Below are positions 1 through 5,407 of a DNA stretch of 8,338 nucleotides, in pieces. Every line of letters begins with the position of its first letter. Position 1 is the stretch's first letter. Below the pieces are notes generated by a model. The model was given only the letters and a program-made list of their open reading frames with translations, searched no databases and was not told where the DNA came from. The DNA comes from Candidatus Woesearchaeota archaeon (GTDB lineage: Archaea > Nanobdellota > Nanobdellia > Woesearchaeales > ARS49): assembly GCA_026394935.1 (NCBI GenBank), contig JAPLZR010000043.1:1-8338 (forward strand), written 5' to 3'. Made by a program: the position numbers and the translations under genes.

Positions 1-1055
1 ATGCTGACCAGAAGAACATTGATGTTCAGTTGACTGACATTCTTGGCAGGGACAGCGAAAACATGCAGAAGCTTCTGAAGGATATGGAAAAAGAAGATGG
101 TGCTTTTGTAAAGGAGATTGATGATCTTGACAAATTTGCAGTTTCACAGCAGGCAGAGCTTGACAAGAAAGAGAAGGAGCAGGCGCAGTTCTTCAGCCAG
201 TTTAAGGGCTTGTTTGAGAAGAGGAACAAGTTGAGTGAAGAAGTGAATGGCAAAGAAACGAAAATTCTTGGCGTTGAGGAGAATTCAAGGAAAGAAGAGC
301 TGTCTTTGAACACGTTTTCTGTAGAGGAGGCAAGAGTGAAGGCAGAAGTTGCGGGTATTACTGCTGAATTTGAGCAGTATTCTGGCGTTGAACTGAATAT
401 GGAGAAGCCTGAAGAGCAGTTGAAGAAGGAGATTAATGATTTTGAGAGGATGATGGCAAACATCGGCAATGTTAACATGCGCGCTTTGGAGATTTATGAG
501 ACTGTGGAAAAAGAATATGGTGGTTTGTTGGGAAAGAAAAATATCCTGCTGAAAGAAAAAGATGATGTAGTCAACCTGATGAACGAGATTGAATCTAACA
601 AGAAGGACTTGTTTATGAGGAGCTTGGACGCAGTGGACGCGCAGTTCAGGAGGATATTCGGGCAGTTGACAACTAAAGGGGAGGCTTATTTGGAATTAGA
701 AAACAAGCAGGAGCCTTTTGCAGATGGTTTGAGGATTAACGTCAAGATTACTGGCAACAAGTTCTTGGACATCAGGAGTTTGAGTGGTGGAGAGAAGACG
801 ATGACTGCTTTGGCATTCTTGTTTGCAATTCAGGAGCACGAGCCTGCGACATTCTACATTTTGGATGAAGTTGATGCTGCTTTGGACAAGCATAACAGCG
901 AAAAACTCGCCAAACTAATAAGAAGCTACTGCACAAAGGCGCAGTACGTGGTTATTTCTCATAATGATGCTATTATTTCAGAAGCTGACATTCTTTATGG
1001 TGTTAGTATGAATCAGGAAGCTGGTTTGAGCAATGTTGTCAGCTTGAGAATGTAG
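1..1055 (+). CDS. smc: Chromosome segregation protein SMC, C-terminal part (5' truncated by window)
   Basis: SMC ATPases form long antiparallel coiled-coil dimers that load onto DNA and organise and segregate chromosomes. The reading frame is open from base 3 with no credible start, so the gene begins outside the window; about 350 residues are visible. Residues 1 to about 150 are Glu/Lys-rich with heptad character (the returning coiled coil). A family-typical NVNMRALE segment follows near residues 155-162. The C-terminal ATPase head then shows the ABC signature LSGGEK (residues 260-265, bases 780-797), Walker B FYILDE followed by the D-loop VDAALD (from about residue 284, base 852), and the switch histidine in VISHND (His320, base 960). 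The N-terminal Walker A half and the hinge are not in view. ScpA/ScpB-like partners are also not visible. The TAG stop lies inside the 3' end of the convergent glycosyltransferase gene (17-nt overlap). Rad50 is a less likely alternative, because the NVNMRALE segment and the head context are SMC-like. Confidence 0.96.
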   Translation, partial: ADQKNIDVQLTDILGRDSENMQKLLKDMEKEDGAFVKEIDDLDKFAVSQQAELDKKEKEQAQFFSQFKGLFEKRNKLSEEVNGKETKILGVEENSRKEELSLNTFSVEEARVKAEVAGITAEFEQYSGVELNMEKPEEQLKKEINDFERMMANIGNVNMRALEIYETVEKEYGGLLGKKNILLKEKDDVVNLMNEIESNKKDLFMRSLDAVDAQFRRIFGQLTTKGEAYLELENKQEPFADGLRINVKITGNKFLDIRSLSGGEKTMTALAFLFAIQEHEPATFYILDEVDAALDKHNSEKLAKLIRSYCTKAQYVVISHNDAIISEADILYGVSMNQEAGLSNVVSLRM

Positions 1056-2145
1056 ATAGTATTTTTCTGATTTTCTCGGCAGTTGTGTCCCATGAATAAT
1101 TTTTGGCAATGGTGTTTCTTGCTTCTTTTCCTAATGTTTTTCTGATTTTTGGATGTTTTAACAGGTAGATGAGCTGGTCGGCAAGTTCGTCAACGTCTTG
1201 TCTGGCGAACAATAGTCCGTTTTTTTTATGAACGACGTACTCGCGGATATTGCCGACAGGAGTGACAATGACAGGCAGTCCTACAGACATTGCTTCCATG
1301 GTTGCTAATGAGGATGTTTCTGTCAGGCTTGGAAGCACGAATATGTCCATTGCTTGCAGGTAGGGGATGACGTCGTCTTTTCTGCCGACTCTGATTACGC
1401 TTCTGGACTGGGGGATTTGTTCAAGTCCTTCGCCTACTATCAGCAGGACTGTGTGGCGGTGTTTTGCATGGATTTTGTTGAAGGCAGAATACAATGTTGG
1501 CAAATCTTTTTCTCTTGCTAATCTTCCGCAAAAGCCTATTACGCGTCTTCCTTCGAGCCCTATTCTTTTTTTGGCTTCTGATTTGGATTTTGGCGGTGCG
1601 AATCTGGAGACTGGAACTCCCATGTGTACTACTTCTTTTTTTGTGTGTATTTTGTTGCCTGACAGAAGGTCGGCAGCGTCGTTTGATGGTACGAGCAGTA
1701 GTGCGCATTTGTTGTATAGTCTTCTTGCAAGGATTTTTACGAACCATTCTGCCAGGAACTTTGGATGCCTGATTGCTCGTTTTGCCAGTTCCCAGTCTAT
1801 GCTGTGAATGTAGCTGACAACGGGCTTTTTGTATTTGTGTGCGATGTTGATTCCTGCCCGTCCTATCGGGCCTATTGTCTGGTTGAAGATAACGTCAGCT
1901 TCACGGATGACTTTTTCCATGACGCCTGTTTCTGGTTTGCTGAAGAAGATGTCGCCGAATTGGATATTGATGAGCGGGAACCTGACGATTCTGACGCCTT
2001 TCATTAGGGGTATTCTGCCTGGAAACTTTGGGGCGAATACTGTGATTTGTGCGTGCTTGGCTAGTTCAGGAAGTAGCAGTGATAGGAATCGGGCTATGCC
2101 GTCCCATCTTGGAATGAAGCAGTCTGTTGTTATGACGAGTCTCAT
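1039..2145 (-). CDS. Glycosyltransferase family 4 (GT-B fold)
   Basis: This 368-residue protein is predicted to transfer a sugar from a nucleotide-sugar donor, probably at the cytoplasmic face of the membrane. The N-terminal acceptor domain (residues 1 to about 180) opens with a Rossmann strand, RLVITTDCF, and a GIARF loop. The C-terminal donor domain has GFCGRLAREKD (204-214), with the Arg208/Lys213 pair that normally contacts the donor diphosphate. It also has the GT4 E-x7-E motif (Glu276/Glu284, in ETSSLATMEAMS), followed by GLPVIVT and NGLLF. Length and motifs fit retaining GT4 enzymes. The start at 2145 is chosen because its ATG overlaps the TGA of the upstream deacetylase (ATGA), implying translational coupling; a longer frame upstream would run through the neighbour's 3' end. 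No signal peptide or membrane segment is visible. The acceptor and sugar cannot be read from the sequence. Pairing with a PIG-L enzyme suggests that an acetylated amino sugar is transferred and then de-acetylated. Confidence 0.93.
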   Translation of the reverse strand: MRLVITTDCFIPRWDGIARFLSLLLPELAKHAQITVFAPKFPGRIPLMKGVRIVRFPLINIQFGDIFFSKPETGVMEKVIREADVIFNQTIGPIGRAGINIAHKYKKPVVSYIHSIDWELAKRAIRHPKFLAEWFVKILARRLYNKCALLLVPSNDAADLLSGNKIHTKKEVVHMGVPVSRFAPPKSKSEAKKRIGLEGRRVIGFCGRLAREKDLPTLYSAFNKIHAKHRHTVLLIVGEGLEQIPQSRSVIRVGRKDDVIPYLQAMDIFVLPSLTETSSLATMEAMSVGLPVIVTPVGNIREYVVHKKNGLLFARQDVDELADQLIYLLKHPKIRKTLGKEARNTIAKNYSWDTTAEKIRKILSTFSS

Positions 2146-2786
2146 TTGAGTTTGTAAAACACCTCTGCATAAGTGTATCCGTTGACCTGTCCGGATATTA
2201 GGTCTTTTAGTATCATTTTCCACAGTAGTGCCCATATCGCTATTGTCTGGCTTTTGTGTATGAGGAATGCTTTGATTTTGGTGTTGAACGTGTTAGTTAC
2301 GTCTACTACAATTCTTGGGAGGTTTCTGTGTCTTATTTTTACCAGTGACCAGACGTCGAAGGAATATACAGGGCATTTGATTGCTCCTTTGTCTATTAGT
2401 CTCATTACCAGCCGGTATACTGCTCGGTGGTCTGGGTGGAAGTCGTCTATGCTGTGCGTGAATATTTTTGAGGGTTTTTCTTTTTGTATTATCCAGGCTA
2501 TTTTGTCATCTATTTTTCTTTTTTTGAAGTCTTCATCAAAGTGTCCTTCTTTGATGCTGAGGTATGCTATTCCAGAACCGCCAATAATCTTATCCGCCTT
2601 CAAACTCTCTTTTACTCTTTTTTCTATTACCACTTCTCTTCTCAGGTAGGGGTGTGACATTTCTCCGAATGAGCAGATGATTGTCCTGATGCGCTTGCCT
2701 TCAAGCGCATATTTTGCTAATGTCGCTCCTGCTCCTACTATGTGGTCGTCGTTGTGGGCCGCTATTGCCAGTATTGTTTCTTTCAT
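2142..2786 (-). CDS. PIG-L/LmbE family zinc-dependent N-deacetylase
   Basis: This is a 214-residue LmbE/PIG-L-type enzyme. The family removes acetyl groups from N-acetylglucosamine-type conjugates (GlcNAc-PI, mycothiol and bacillithiol precursors, diacetylchitobiose). The N-terminal motif is AHNDDHIVGAG (His11, Asp13, Asp14), corresponding to the AHPDDE zinc/base motif. The second motif is HSIDDFHPDHRAV (residues 111-123), where His117 and His120 match the catalytic and zinc-binding histidines of HPDH. So all expected metal and catalytic positions are kept, although Pro and Glu of AHPDDE are replaced by Asn and His. The length is normal for the family. No signal peptide is seen, so it is cytoplasmic. 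The ATG at 2786 lies about 26 nt from a TATA-like box, fitting a leaderless mRNA. It is first in an operon with the GT4 gene (4-nt overlap). The exact substrate is unknown. Confidence 0.92.
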   Translation of the reverse strand: MKETILAIAAHNDDHIVGAGATLAKYALEGKRIRTIICSFGEMSHPYLRREVVIEKRVKESLKADKIIGGSGIAYLSIKEGHFDEDFKKRKIDDKIAWIIQKEKPSKIFTHSIDDFHPDHRAVYRLVMRLIDKGAIKCPVYSFDVWSLVKIRHRNLPRIVVDVTNTFNTKIKAFLIHKSQTIAIWALLWKMILKDLISGQVNGYTYAEVFYKLK

Positions 2787-2807
2787 ACAAAGAACCTTCT
2801 ATTATGT

Positions 2808-2816
2808 GTTTTTAAA
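2808..2816 (-). promoter_or_regulatory. TATA box for the PIG-L/GT4 operon
   Basis: On the minus strand this reads TTTAAAAAC. Its centre is about 26 nt before the ATG at 2786, the spacing expected when transcription starts at or next to the start codon. No Shine-Dalgarno sequence is seen in front of this ATG, in agreement with leaderless translation. This is a sequence inference only. Confidence 0.55.
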
Positions 2817-2833
2817 GGTTGCTAAGACGATAC

Positions 2834-2842
2834 TTTTTTAAA
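2834..2842 (+). promoter_or_regulatory. TATA box for tRNA-Gly
   Basis: TTTTTTAAA is centred about 29 nt upstream of the first tRNA base (2868), as expected for an archaeal TBP/TFB promoter. The 81-base interval 2787-2867 therefore contains two divergent promoters and nothing else that can be supported. Confidence 0.55.
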
Positions 2843-2867
2843 CCTGTCAAAAAGGTCTAACATTCAA

Positions 2868-2986
2868 GCGTCGGTAGTATAATGGTAGTACATCAGCCTT
2901 CCATCGGAAAGCCGGGCTTTATGATGATTCAAAAGCCGTGCTTTTGAAGCAAGCTGATTGTCGGGGTTCGAATCCCCGCCGACGCA
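2868..2986 (+). tRNA. tRNA-Gly (anticodon TCC) with a 48-nt intron
   Basis: The acceptor stem GCGTCGG (2868-2874) pairs with CCGACGC (2979-2985), and the discriminator base is A2986. The T arm is CGGGG-TTCGAAT-CCCCG (2962-2978), containing the B-box GGTTCGAATCC. The anticodon stem TCAGC (2893-2897) pairs with GCTGA (2953-2957). Removing 2904-2951 gives the seven-base loop CTTCCAA, with anticodon TCC at 2900-2902, reading GGA (and GGG by wobble) glycine codons. The mature tRNA is 71 nt, usual for tRNA-Gly. CCA is not encoded, so a CCA-adding enzyme is required. The gene has its own TATA box upstream. Its 3' end is one base from the stop codon of the convergent DHH gene, and no strong T-run terminator is seen. 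Confidence 0.96.
2904..2951 (+). other. tRNA-Gly intron, position 37/38, BHB type
   Basis: This intron lies at the canonical archaeal site between A37 (2903) and A38 (2952). CTTC (2898-2901) pairs with GAAG (2946-2949) as the 4-bp central helix. The 3' bulge is CA|A (2950-2952), and the 5' cut falls in CA|T (2902-2904). The inner helix seems to start only at G2907 with T2945, which would make the 5' bulge five bases (CATCG) instead of three, so a relaxed bulge-helix-bulge. Inside, AAAGC/GCTTT (2908-2912 with 2940-2944) and GGCTTT/AAAGCC (2915-2920 with 2932-2937) form a rod with a 2x2 internal loop and an 11-base end loop. Excision requires the archaeal tRNA splicing endonuclease and ligase. 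Confidence 0.88.
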
Positions 2987-2987
2987 T

Positions 2988-4025
2988 TTATAGTTTCAGT
3001 TCCTTTCTCAAATTCTCTAAAAATTGTTTGAAGTCGTGTTTTTTGATTGCTGCTCCGCAGGCTTGTTCGTGTCCTCCTCCGTAGCCTTCTATGCCGATTA
3101 GTGCTCGTTCGAGTGCTTTTGCAATATTGATTTTTGCTGGTGCGCGCAATGAGCAGCGCACTTCATCGGATCTTTCCCTGCCTACAATTATTACTTTATT
3201 CAGTTTGTACAACAACTCATTTGACAGGTCTTTTGTCAGGCTCAGCTTGTCGTCTTCATAAGTATAAACGAACAGTTTGTCATCAGAATCGTGCTTAAGA
3301 GCGTTTGCGAGCATTTCTTCGTATTCTTTGTTTACTTCTTGGTATTTTTTCCATAATATTCTGGCTTGTGGTGTGCGTTGTTCGAGTATGTCGTATGGGT
3401 CGTCTATTCTTGTTAGTATCTTTACAGATTTTATGACGTCTGCCATTGAGCCTTTTAGGTTGAATGAGAACACTTTGACTAGCGTGCCGATTTGCGTGTT
3501 GAACAGTGCGTCTTGGACGCTTGTGCAGGTTTTTGGCAGTAGTTCAGATGCTTGCTGGAATTGTATGGCAAAATCTGGGAAATACCAGTCTCCGATTGAG
3601 CCAATGACTGCTATCCACAAGTCTTGTGGTCTTTCTTCTCCTACTATCTGCCAAATCATTACAGGAGTGGGAATGTTAATGCCTCTTTTTTGCGGGTTGA
3701 AATACTTCACTCTGTCTCTTTCCAGCACAGAATGGTGGTCTATCCAGATTACAGGCACTTTTACTGCGTCAATGAATTCCTGCTCTACCATTGCTACGTC
3801 AAGAATGAAAACCTTATCAGCACCATATTCCTCAACTTTCCTCGCATAAGTTTCCGCTGTGACTCTCGGATATGCTTTGATAGGCAAACCCCTGCCTTCC
3901 TTCACAAAACGATAACACAACAAGAAACTAGCAAGACCATCAGGGTCATCATGAAAGATAAACAAAGGACGCTGACAATTGGTTAGTTCTTCCTTTAGCT
4001 TGGCAACTTCCTGTAATGTGAGCAT
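2988..4025 (-). CDS. DHH/DHHA1 family phosphoesterase (RecJ/Nrn-like exonuclease)
   Basis: This 345-residue protein belongs to the DHH superfamily, Mn2+-dependent enzymes that remove nucleotides from single-stranded DNA or short oligonucleotides. All expected motifs are present: motif I HDDPDG (residues 25-30), motif II ILDVAM with Asp76, motif III IDHHS with Asp96-His97-His98, and motif IV GSIGDW with Asp146. The C-terminal DHHA1 substrate domain carries GYGGGHEQACGA (314-325, with His319). The size matches archaeal RecJ-like or oligoribonuclease-like members, not the larger bacterial RecJ. The ATG at 4025 sits about 27 nt from a TATA-like box, so the mRNA is probably leaderless. The gene runs towards the tRNA-Gly gene and stops one base away from it. 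Possible roles are repair, replication-linked processing (a GINS-associated-type nuclease) or nanoRNA turnover. The sequence alone does not separate these. Confidence 0.93.
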   Translation of the reverse strand: MLTLQEVAKLKEELTNCQRPLFIFHDDPDGLASFLLCYRFVKEGRGLPIKAYPRVTAETYARKVEEYGADKVFILDVAMVEQEFIDAVKVPVIWIDHHSVLERDRVKYFNPQKRGINIPTPVMIWQIVGEERPQDLWIAVIGSIGDWYFPDFAIQFQQASELLPKTCTSVQDALFNTQIGTLVKVFSFNLKGSMADVIKSVKILTRIDDPYDILEQRTPQARILWKKYQEVNKEYEEMLANALKHDSDDKLFVYTYEDDKLSLTKDLSNELLYKLNKVIIVGRERSDEVRCSLRAPAKINIAKALERALIGIEGYGGGHEQACGAAIKKHDFKQFLENLRKELKL

Positions 4026-4037
4026 AATAAAAAGAAC

Positions 4038-4044
4038 AAAAAAA
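4038..4044 (-). terminator. Oligo-T tract downstream of the surface-protein gene
   Basis: The minus strand has a run of seven T here, followed by a further T-rich stretch (TTCTTTTTATT), starting about 14 nt past the TAA at 4058-4060. Archaeal RNA polymerase commonly terminates on such runs without a hairpin. The tract lies between the neighbouring TATA box and the DHH start codon, so termination and initiation are interleaved in the 32-base gap. Confidence 0.4.
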
Positions 4045-4047
4045 GAA

Positions 4048-4056
4048 GTTTAAAAG
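4048..4056 (-). promoter_or_regulatory. TATA box for the DHH phosphoesterase
   Basis: On the minus strand this reads CTTTTAAAC. Its centre is about 27 nt from the ATG at 4025, supporting a leaderless transcript separate from the upstream surface-protein gene. The box begins two bases after that gene's stop codon. Confidence 0.5.
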
Positions 4057-4057
4057 A

Positions 4058-4711
4058 TTATCTATACTTTCTGAACGCGAATATGCCTCCTAGTGCAATC
4101 AGTGCTGCCAACAGCAGGGTTATTGTGCTGAATTCTGGGACTAGGCCGACTGGAGGGTCATCGAAATCTTCCTCCCAGAATTGGTCATTTGAGCCATCAT
4201 TCTGAGTGAAAAAATAGTCGTAGCCGGGGCTAGTATAACATTGTGGCGGGTCTTGCGTCGACAGGTATAAGTCAGTTGGAACGGGCGTAATTTGTGTAAA
4301 CCAATCTACATGAGAAACATCATGATGGATTGCGTATATAGTGTCAGTGGCATCCGGACAAAACATTGGCAAATAGTATCCAGTAATACCGGGTGCAGTT
4401 GTGTGTATTACAACGTTACTTCCATCAGAATTACTAGAGATAATGTCAGAAGCACTAACATAACCAGAATAAACAATTTTTGTATAATCATCATTATACC
4501 GAGGGTTCTCACTGCTATAAATATTGGAAGTCAGCATAGTAACAGCTCCAGTTGCTATTGGAACCTTTGCAATCTGCCAGTTGCTGCCATCAAATCTGGA
4601 AAAAACAACATCTGTAGAACCGCAATCAATTATTCCAGCCCAATTGGAGCCTGGACCGTCGTCGAAAGCACCGCTGGTAAGTTGAGTGACAGTTCCATCT
4701 GAAATTTTCAC
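4058..4711 (-). CDS. Surface beta-propeller protein, C-terminal half with PEF-CTERM-like anchor (after frameshift)
   Basis: This is the downstream half of a secreted propeller protein. As a separate frame it would use a GTG at 4711 that overlaps the TGA of the upstream half (GTGA), giving 217 residues. It has no signal peptide and begins mid-repeat, so it is better read as the continuation of one gene. Residues 1 to about 160 contain TolB-like repeat pieces (ISDGTVTQLTS, ATGAVTMLTS, NSDGSNVV), alternating with YTKIVYSG-type strands. An acidic, aromatic linker (FWEEDFDD) follows. The end is VPEFST, a hydrophobic helix (about 195-213) and FRKYR. This PEF-type motif, membrane helix and basic tail match PEF-CTERM sorting signals recognised by archaeosortases, implying surface anchoring. 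It is AT-richer than its neighbours. No function beyond probable binding or cell-surface structure can be assigned. Confidence 0.75.
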   Translation of the reverse strand: MKISDGTVTQLTSGAFDDGPGSNWAGIIDCGSTDVVFSRFDGSNWQIAKVPIATGAVTMLTSNIYSSENPRYNDDYTKIVYSGYVSASDIISSNSDGSNVVIHTTAPGITGYYLPMFCPDATDTIYAIHHDVSHVDWFTQITPVPTDLYLSTQDPPQCYTSPGYDYFFTQNDGSNDQFWEEDFDDPPVGLVPEFSTITLLLAALIALGGIFAFRKYR

Positions 4712-5145
4712 TCTATATATATATGATTATAACCACTGCCATTATCAGCCCAATAAACGGCATAAGTGTTATCCGGGCATGTGTCAGGGTTATATTTACT
4801 ATATCCTGAAGAAGTAAGTTGAGTTTCAGTACTGCCCACGTATTTATAGATTTCACCATCGCCCCCAACATAAACAATATCTCCATTAGTGTTGATGTCA
4901 GGATATGAATTATCAACAGTACCAATAGCTGTTGCACTGCCGCCGCCACGAACATCCTTGACAACTTGATCTTCCCAAGTTGGAGGTCCAGTTAAATAAG
5001 TACTATAAACAATAGTATTAAGTCCCGGAGCACTGTGCAGCCAATAGTGGTCCACAGCATTGCTCGTAATTTGCACAGGAGCCGCAACAGCAATGTTTAT
5101 ACACAATAATAAAATCAGAATTAACAACAGAAATATTTTCTTCAT
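4708..5145 (-). CDS. Surface beta-propeller protein, N-terminal half with signal peptide (frameshifted)
   Basis: This 145-residue frame opens with a clear signal peptide: MKK, a long Leu/Ile core and a likely cut after INIAVA (about residue 21). The mature part starts QITSNAVDHYWLHS and shows two or three TolB/WD40-like blades (NTIVYSTYL, GDIVYVGGDG, QLTSSGYSKYNPD, TYAVYWADNG). It ends abruptly at TGA 4708-4710, just after NHIYIE. Removing one TA unit from the tract at 4714-4724 would restore NHIYRVKISDG and join it to the next frame, giving one protein of about 361 residues with signal peptide, propeller and C-terminal anchor. The ATG at 5145 is preferred over upstream frame extensions because it starts the signal peptide and follows a GGTGA Shine-Dalgarno (5150-5154) with a 4-nt spacer. 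The stop could be a real mutation, a phase-variable state, a programmed shift or an assembly error. Confidence 0.78.
   Translation of the reverse strand: MKKIFLLLILILLLCINIAVAAPVQITSNAVDHYWLHSAPGLNTIVYSTYLTGPPTWEDQVVKDVRGGGSATAIGTVDNSYPDINTNGDIVYVGGDGEIYKYVGSTETQLTSSGYSKYNPDTCPDNTYAVYWADNGSGYNHIYIE
4714..4724. repeat. (TA)5.5 dinucleotide tract at the frame junction
   Basis: Eleven bases of alternating T and A lie exactly where the two surface-protein frames meet. In the present length the upstream frame hits TGA within two codons of the tract; one dinucleotide fewer joins both frames. Such tracts are prone to slipped-strand change and to sequencing error. Confidence 0.9.
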
Positions 5146-5149
5146 AATT

Positions 5150-5154
5150 TCACC
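5150..5154 (-). promoter_or_regulatory. Shine-Dalgarno site of the surface-protein gene
   Basis: GGTGA on the minus strand, 4 nt before the ATG at 5145. It decides the start codon and marks this gene as leadered, unlike most of its neighbours. Confidence 0.7.
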
Positions 5155-5206
5155 TTTTTGTTTTTTTTTAAATATATGCTGAGAGTTTAAAAATGTATCC
5201 AAAAAG

Positions 5207-5214
5207 TATATAAA
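5207..5214. promoter_or_regulatory. Bidirectional TATA region
   Basis: TATATAAA on the plus strand is centred about 26 nt before the ATG at 5237, implying a leaderless mRNA for the small Cys-rich gene. The same bases read TTTATATA on the minus strand and could start the surface-protein mRNA with a leader of roughly 40 nt. A second minus-strand candidate, TTTTTAAAC (5186-5194), would give a shorter leader. The interval 5146-5236 holds these promoter elements only. Confidence 0.5.
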
Positions 5215-5236
5215 TGTCAAATACAGAAAAGAGCGT

Positions 5237-5371
5237 ATGAGCGTCTGTGAAAAGTGTCATAGTCATAAGGTGTTTGGTAGCAAGTGCTGGTTTTTTTGGG
5301 AGAAGAAGAAGACTTGCACTCAGTTCAAGAACGCTCCTGAGGACGACCCTCATTTTTGTGAAGATTTCTAG
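5237..5371 (+). CDS. Small cysteine-rich, probably zinc-binding protein (44 aa)
   Basis: A short complete reading frame starts at ATG 5237 and ends at TAG 5369-5371. The 44-residue product starts MSVCEKCHSHKVFG and has five Cys (4, 7, 17, 27, 41) plus His8, His10 and His39. Cys4-x2-Cys7 with Cys17 and Cys27 or Cys41 can make a zinc-knuckle-like site. The centre is aromatic and basic (CWFFWEKKK) and the end is acidic (APEDDPHFCEDF). A TATA box at the leaderless distance supports transcription. The stop is 36 nt before the Nre ATG on the same strand, so co-transcription is likely. I do not recognise the family. A role as a zinc module working with Nre is only a hypothesis. Length and density of Cys/His argue against chance, and no competing gene covers this interval. 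Confidence 0.72.
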   Translation: MSVCEKCHSHKVFGSKCWFFWEKKKTCTQFKNAPEDDPHFCEDF

Positions 5372-5396
5372 AAATTAATATAAAATAAGGAAGAGT

Positions 5397-5400
5397 GGTG
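5397..5400 (+). promoter_or_regulatory. Shine-Dalgarno site of nre
   Basis: GGTG lies 7 nt before the ATG at 5408. This supports ATG 5408 over the TTG at 5405 and fits an internal gene in an operon with the small Cys-rich frame. Confidence 0.55.
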
Positions 5401-5407
5401 TTGTTTG

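Noticed and set aside
1..33. ATG at base 1 as a gene start
   Set aside because: That frame closes after ten codons; the real frame (starting at base 3) is the open SMC frame.
1367..1807. Plus-strand frames opposite the GT4, PIG-L and DHH genes
   Set aside because: These are antisense shadows with Ser/Cys-rich composition and no motifs; the minus-strand genes have full catalytic motifs.
2143..2235. Longer start for the GT4 gene at 2235
   Set aside because: The extra 30 residues lie within the PIG-L coding region and do not resemble a GT4 N-terminus; ATG 2145 has the family start and an ATGA overlap.
1039..2786. Naming the GT4/PIG-L pair bshA/bshB or mshA/mshB
   Set aside because: The enzyme classes match, but no thiol-pathway partner is present and the motif variant differs; the sequence does not support a specific symbol.
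2908..2946. The hairpins followed by T-runs as an intrinsic terminator
   Set aside because: They lie inside a tRNA intron between exons that complete a perfect cloverleaf; termination here would destroy the tRNA.
5146..5220. Upstream extension of the surface-protein N-terminus
   Set aside because: It would put about 25 residues before a perfect signal peptide and consume the promoter and Shine-Dalgarno region.
5168..5353. Minus-strand 61-codon frame opposite the Cys-rich gene
   Set aside because: It has low-quality hydrophobic composition, overlaps the promoter region, and the plus strand has a much better Cys/His pattern.
5405..5407. TTG start for nre
   Set aside because: The ATG immediately after it has better spacing from GGTG and no conserved residue is lost.
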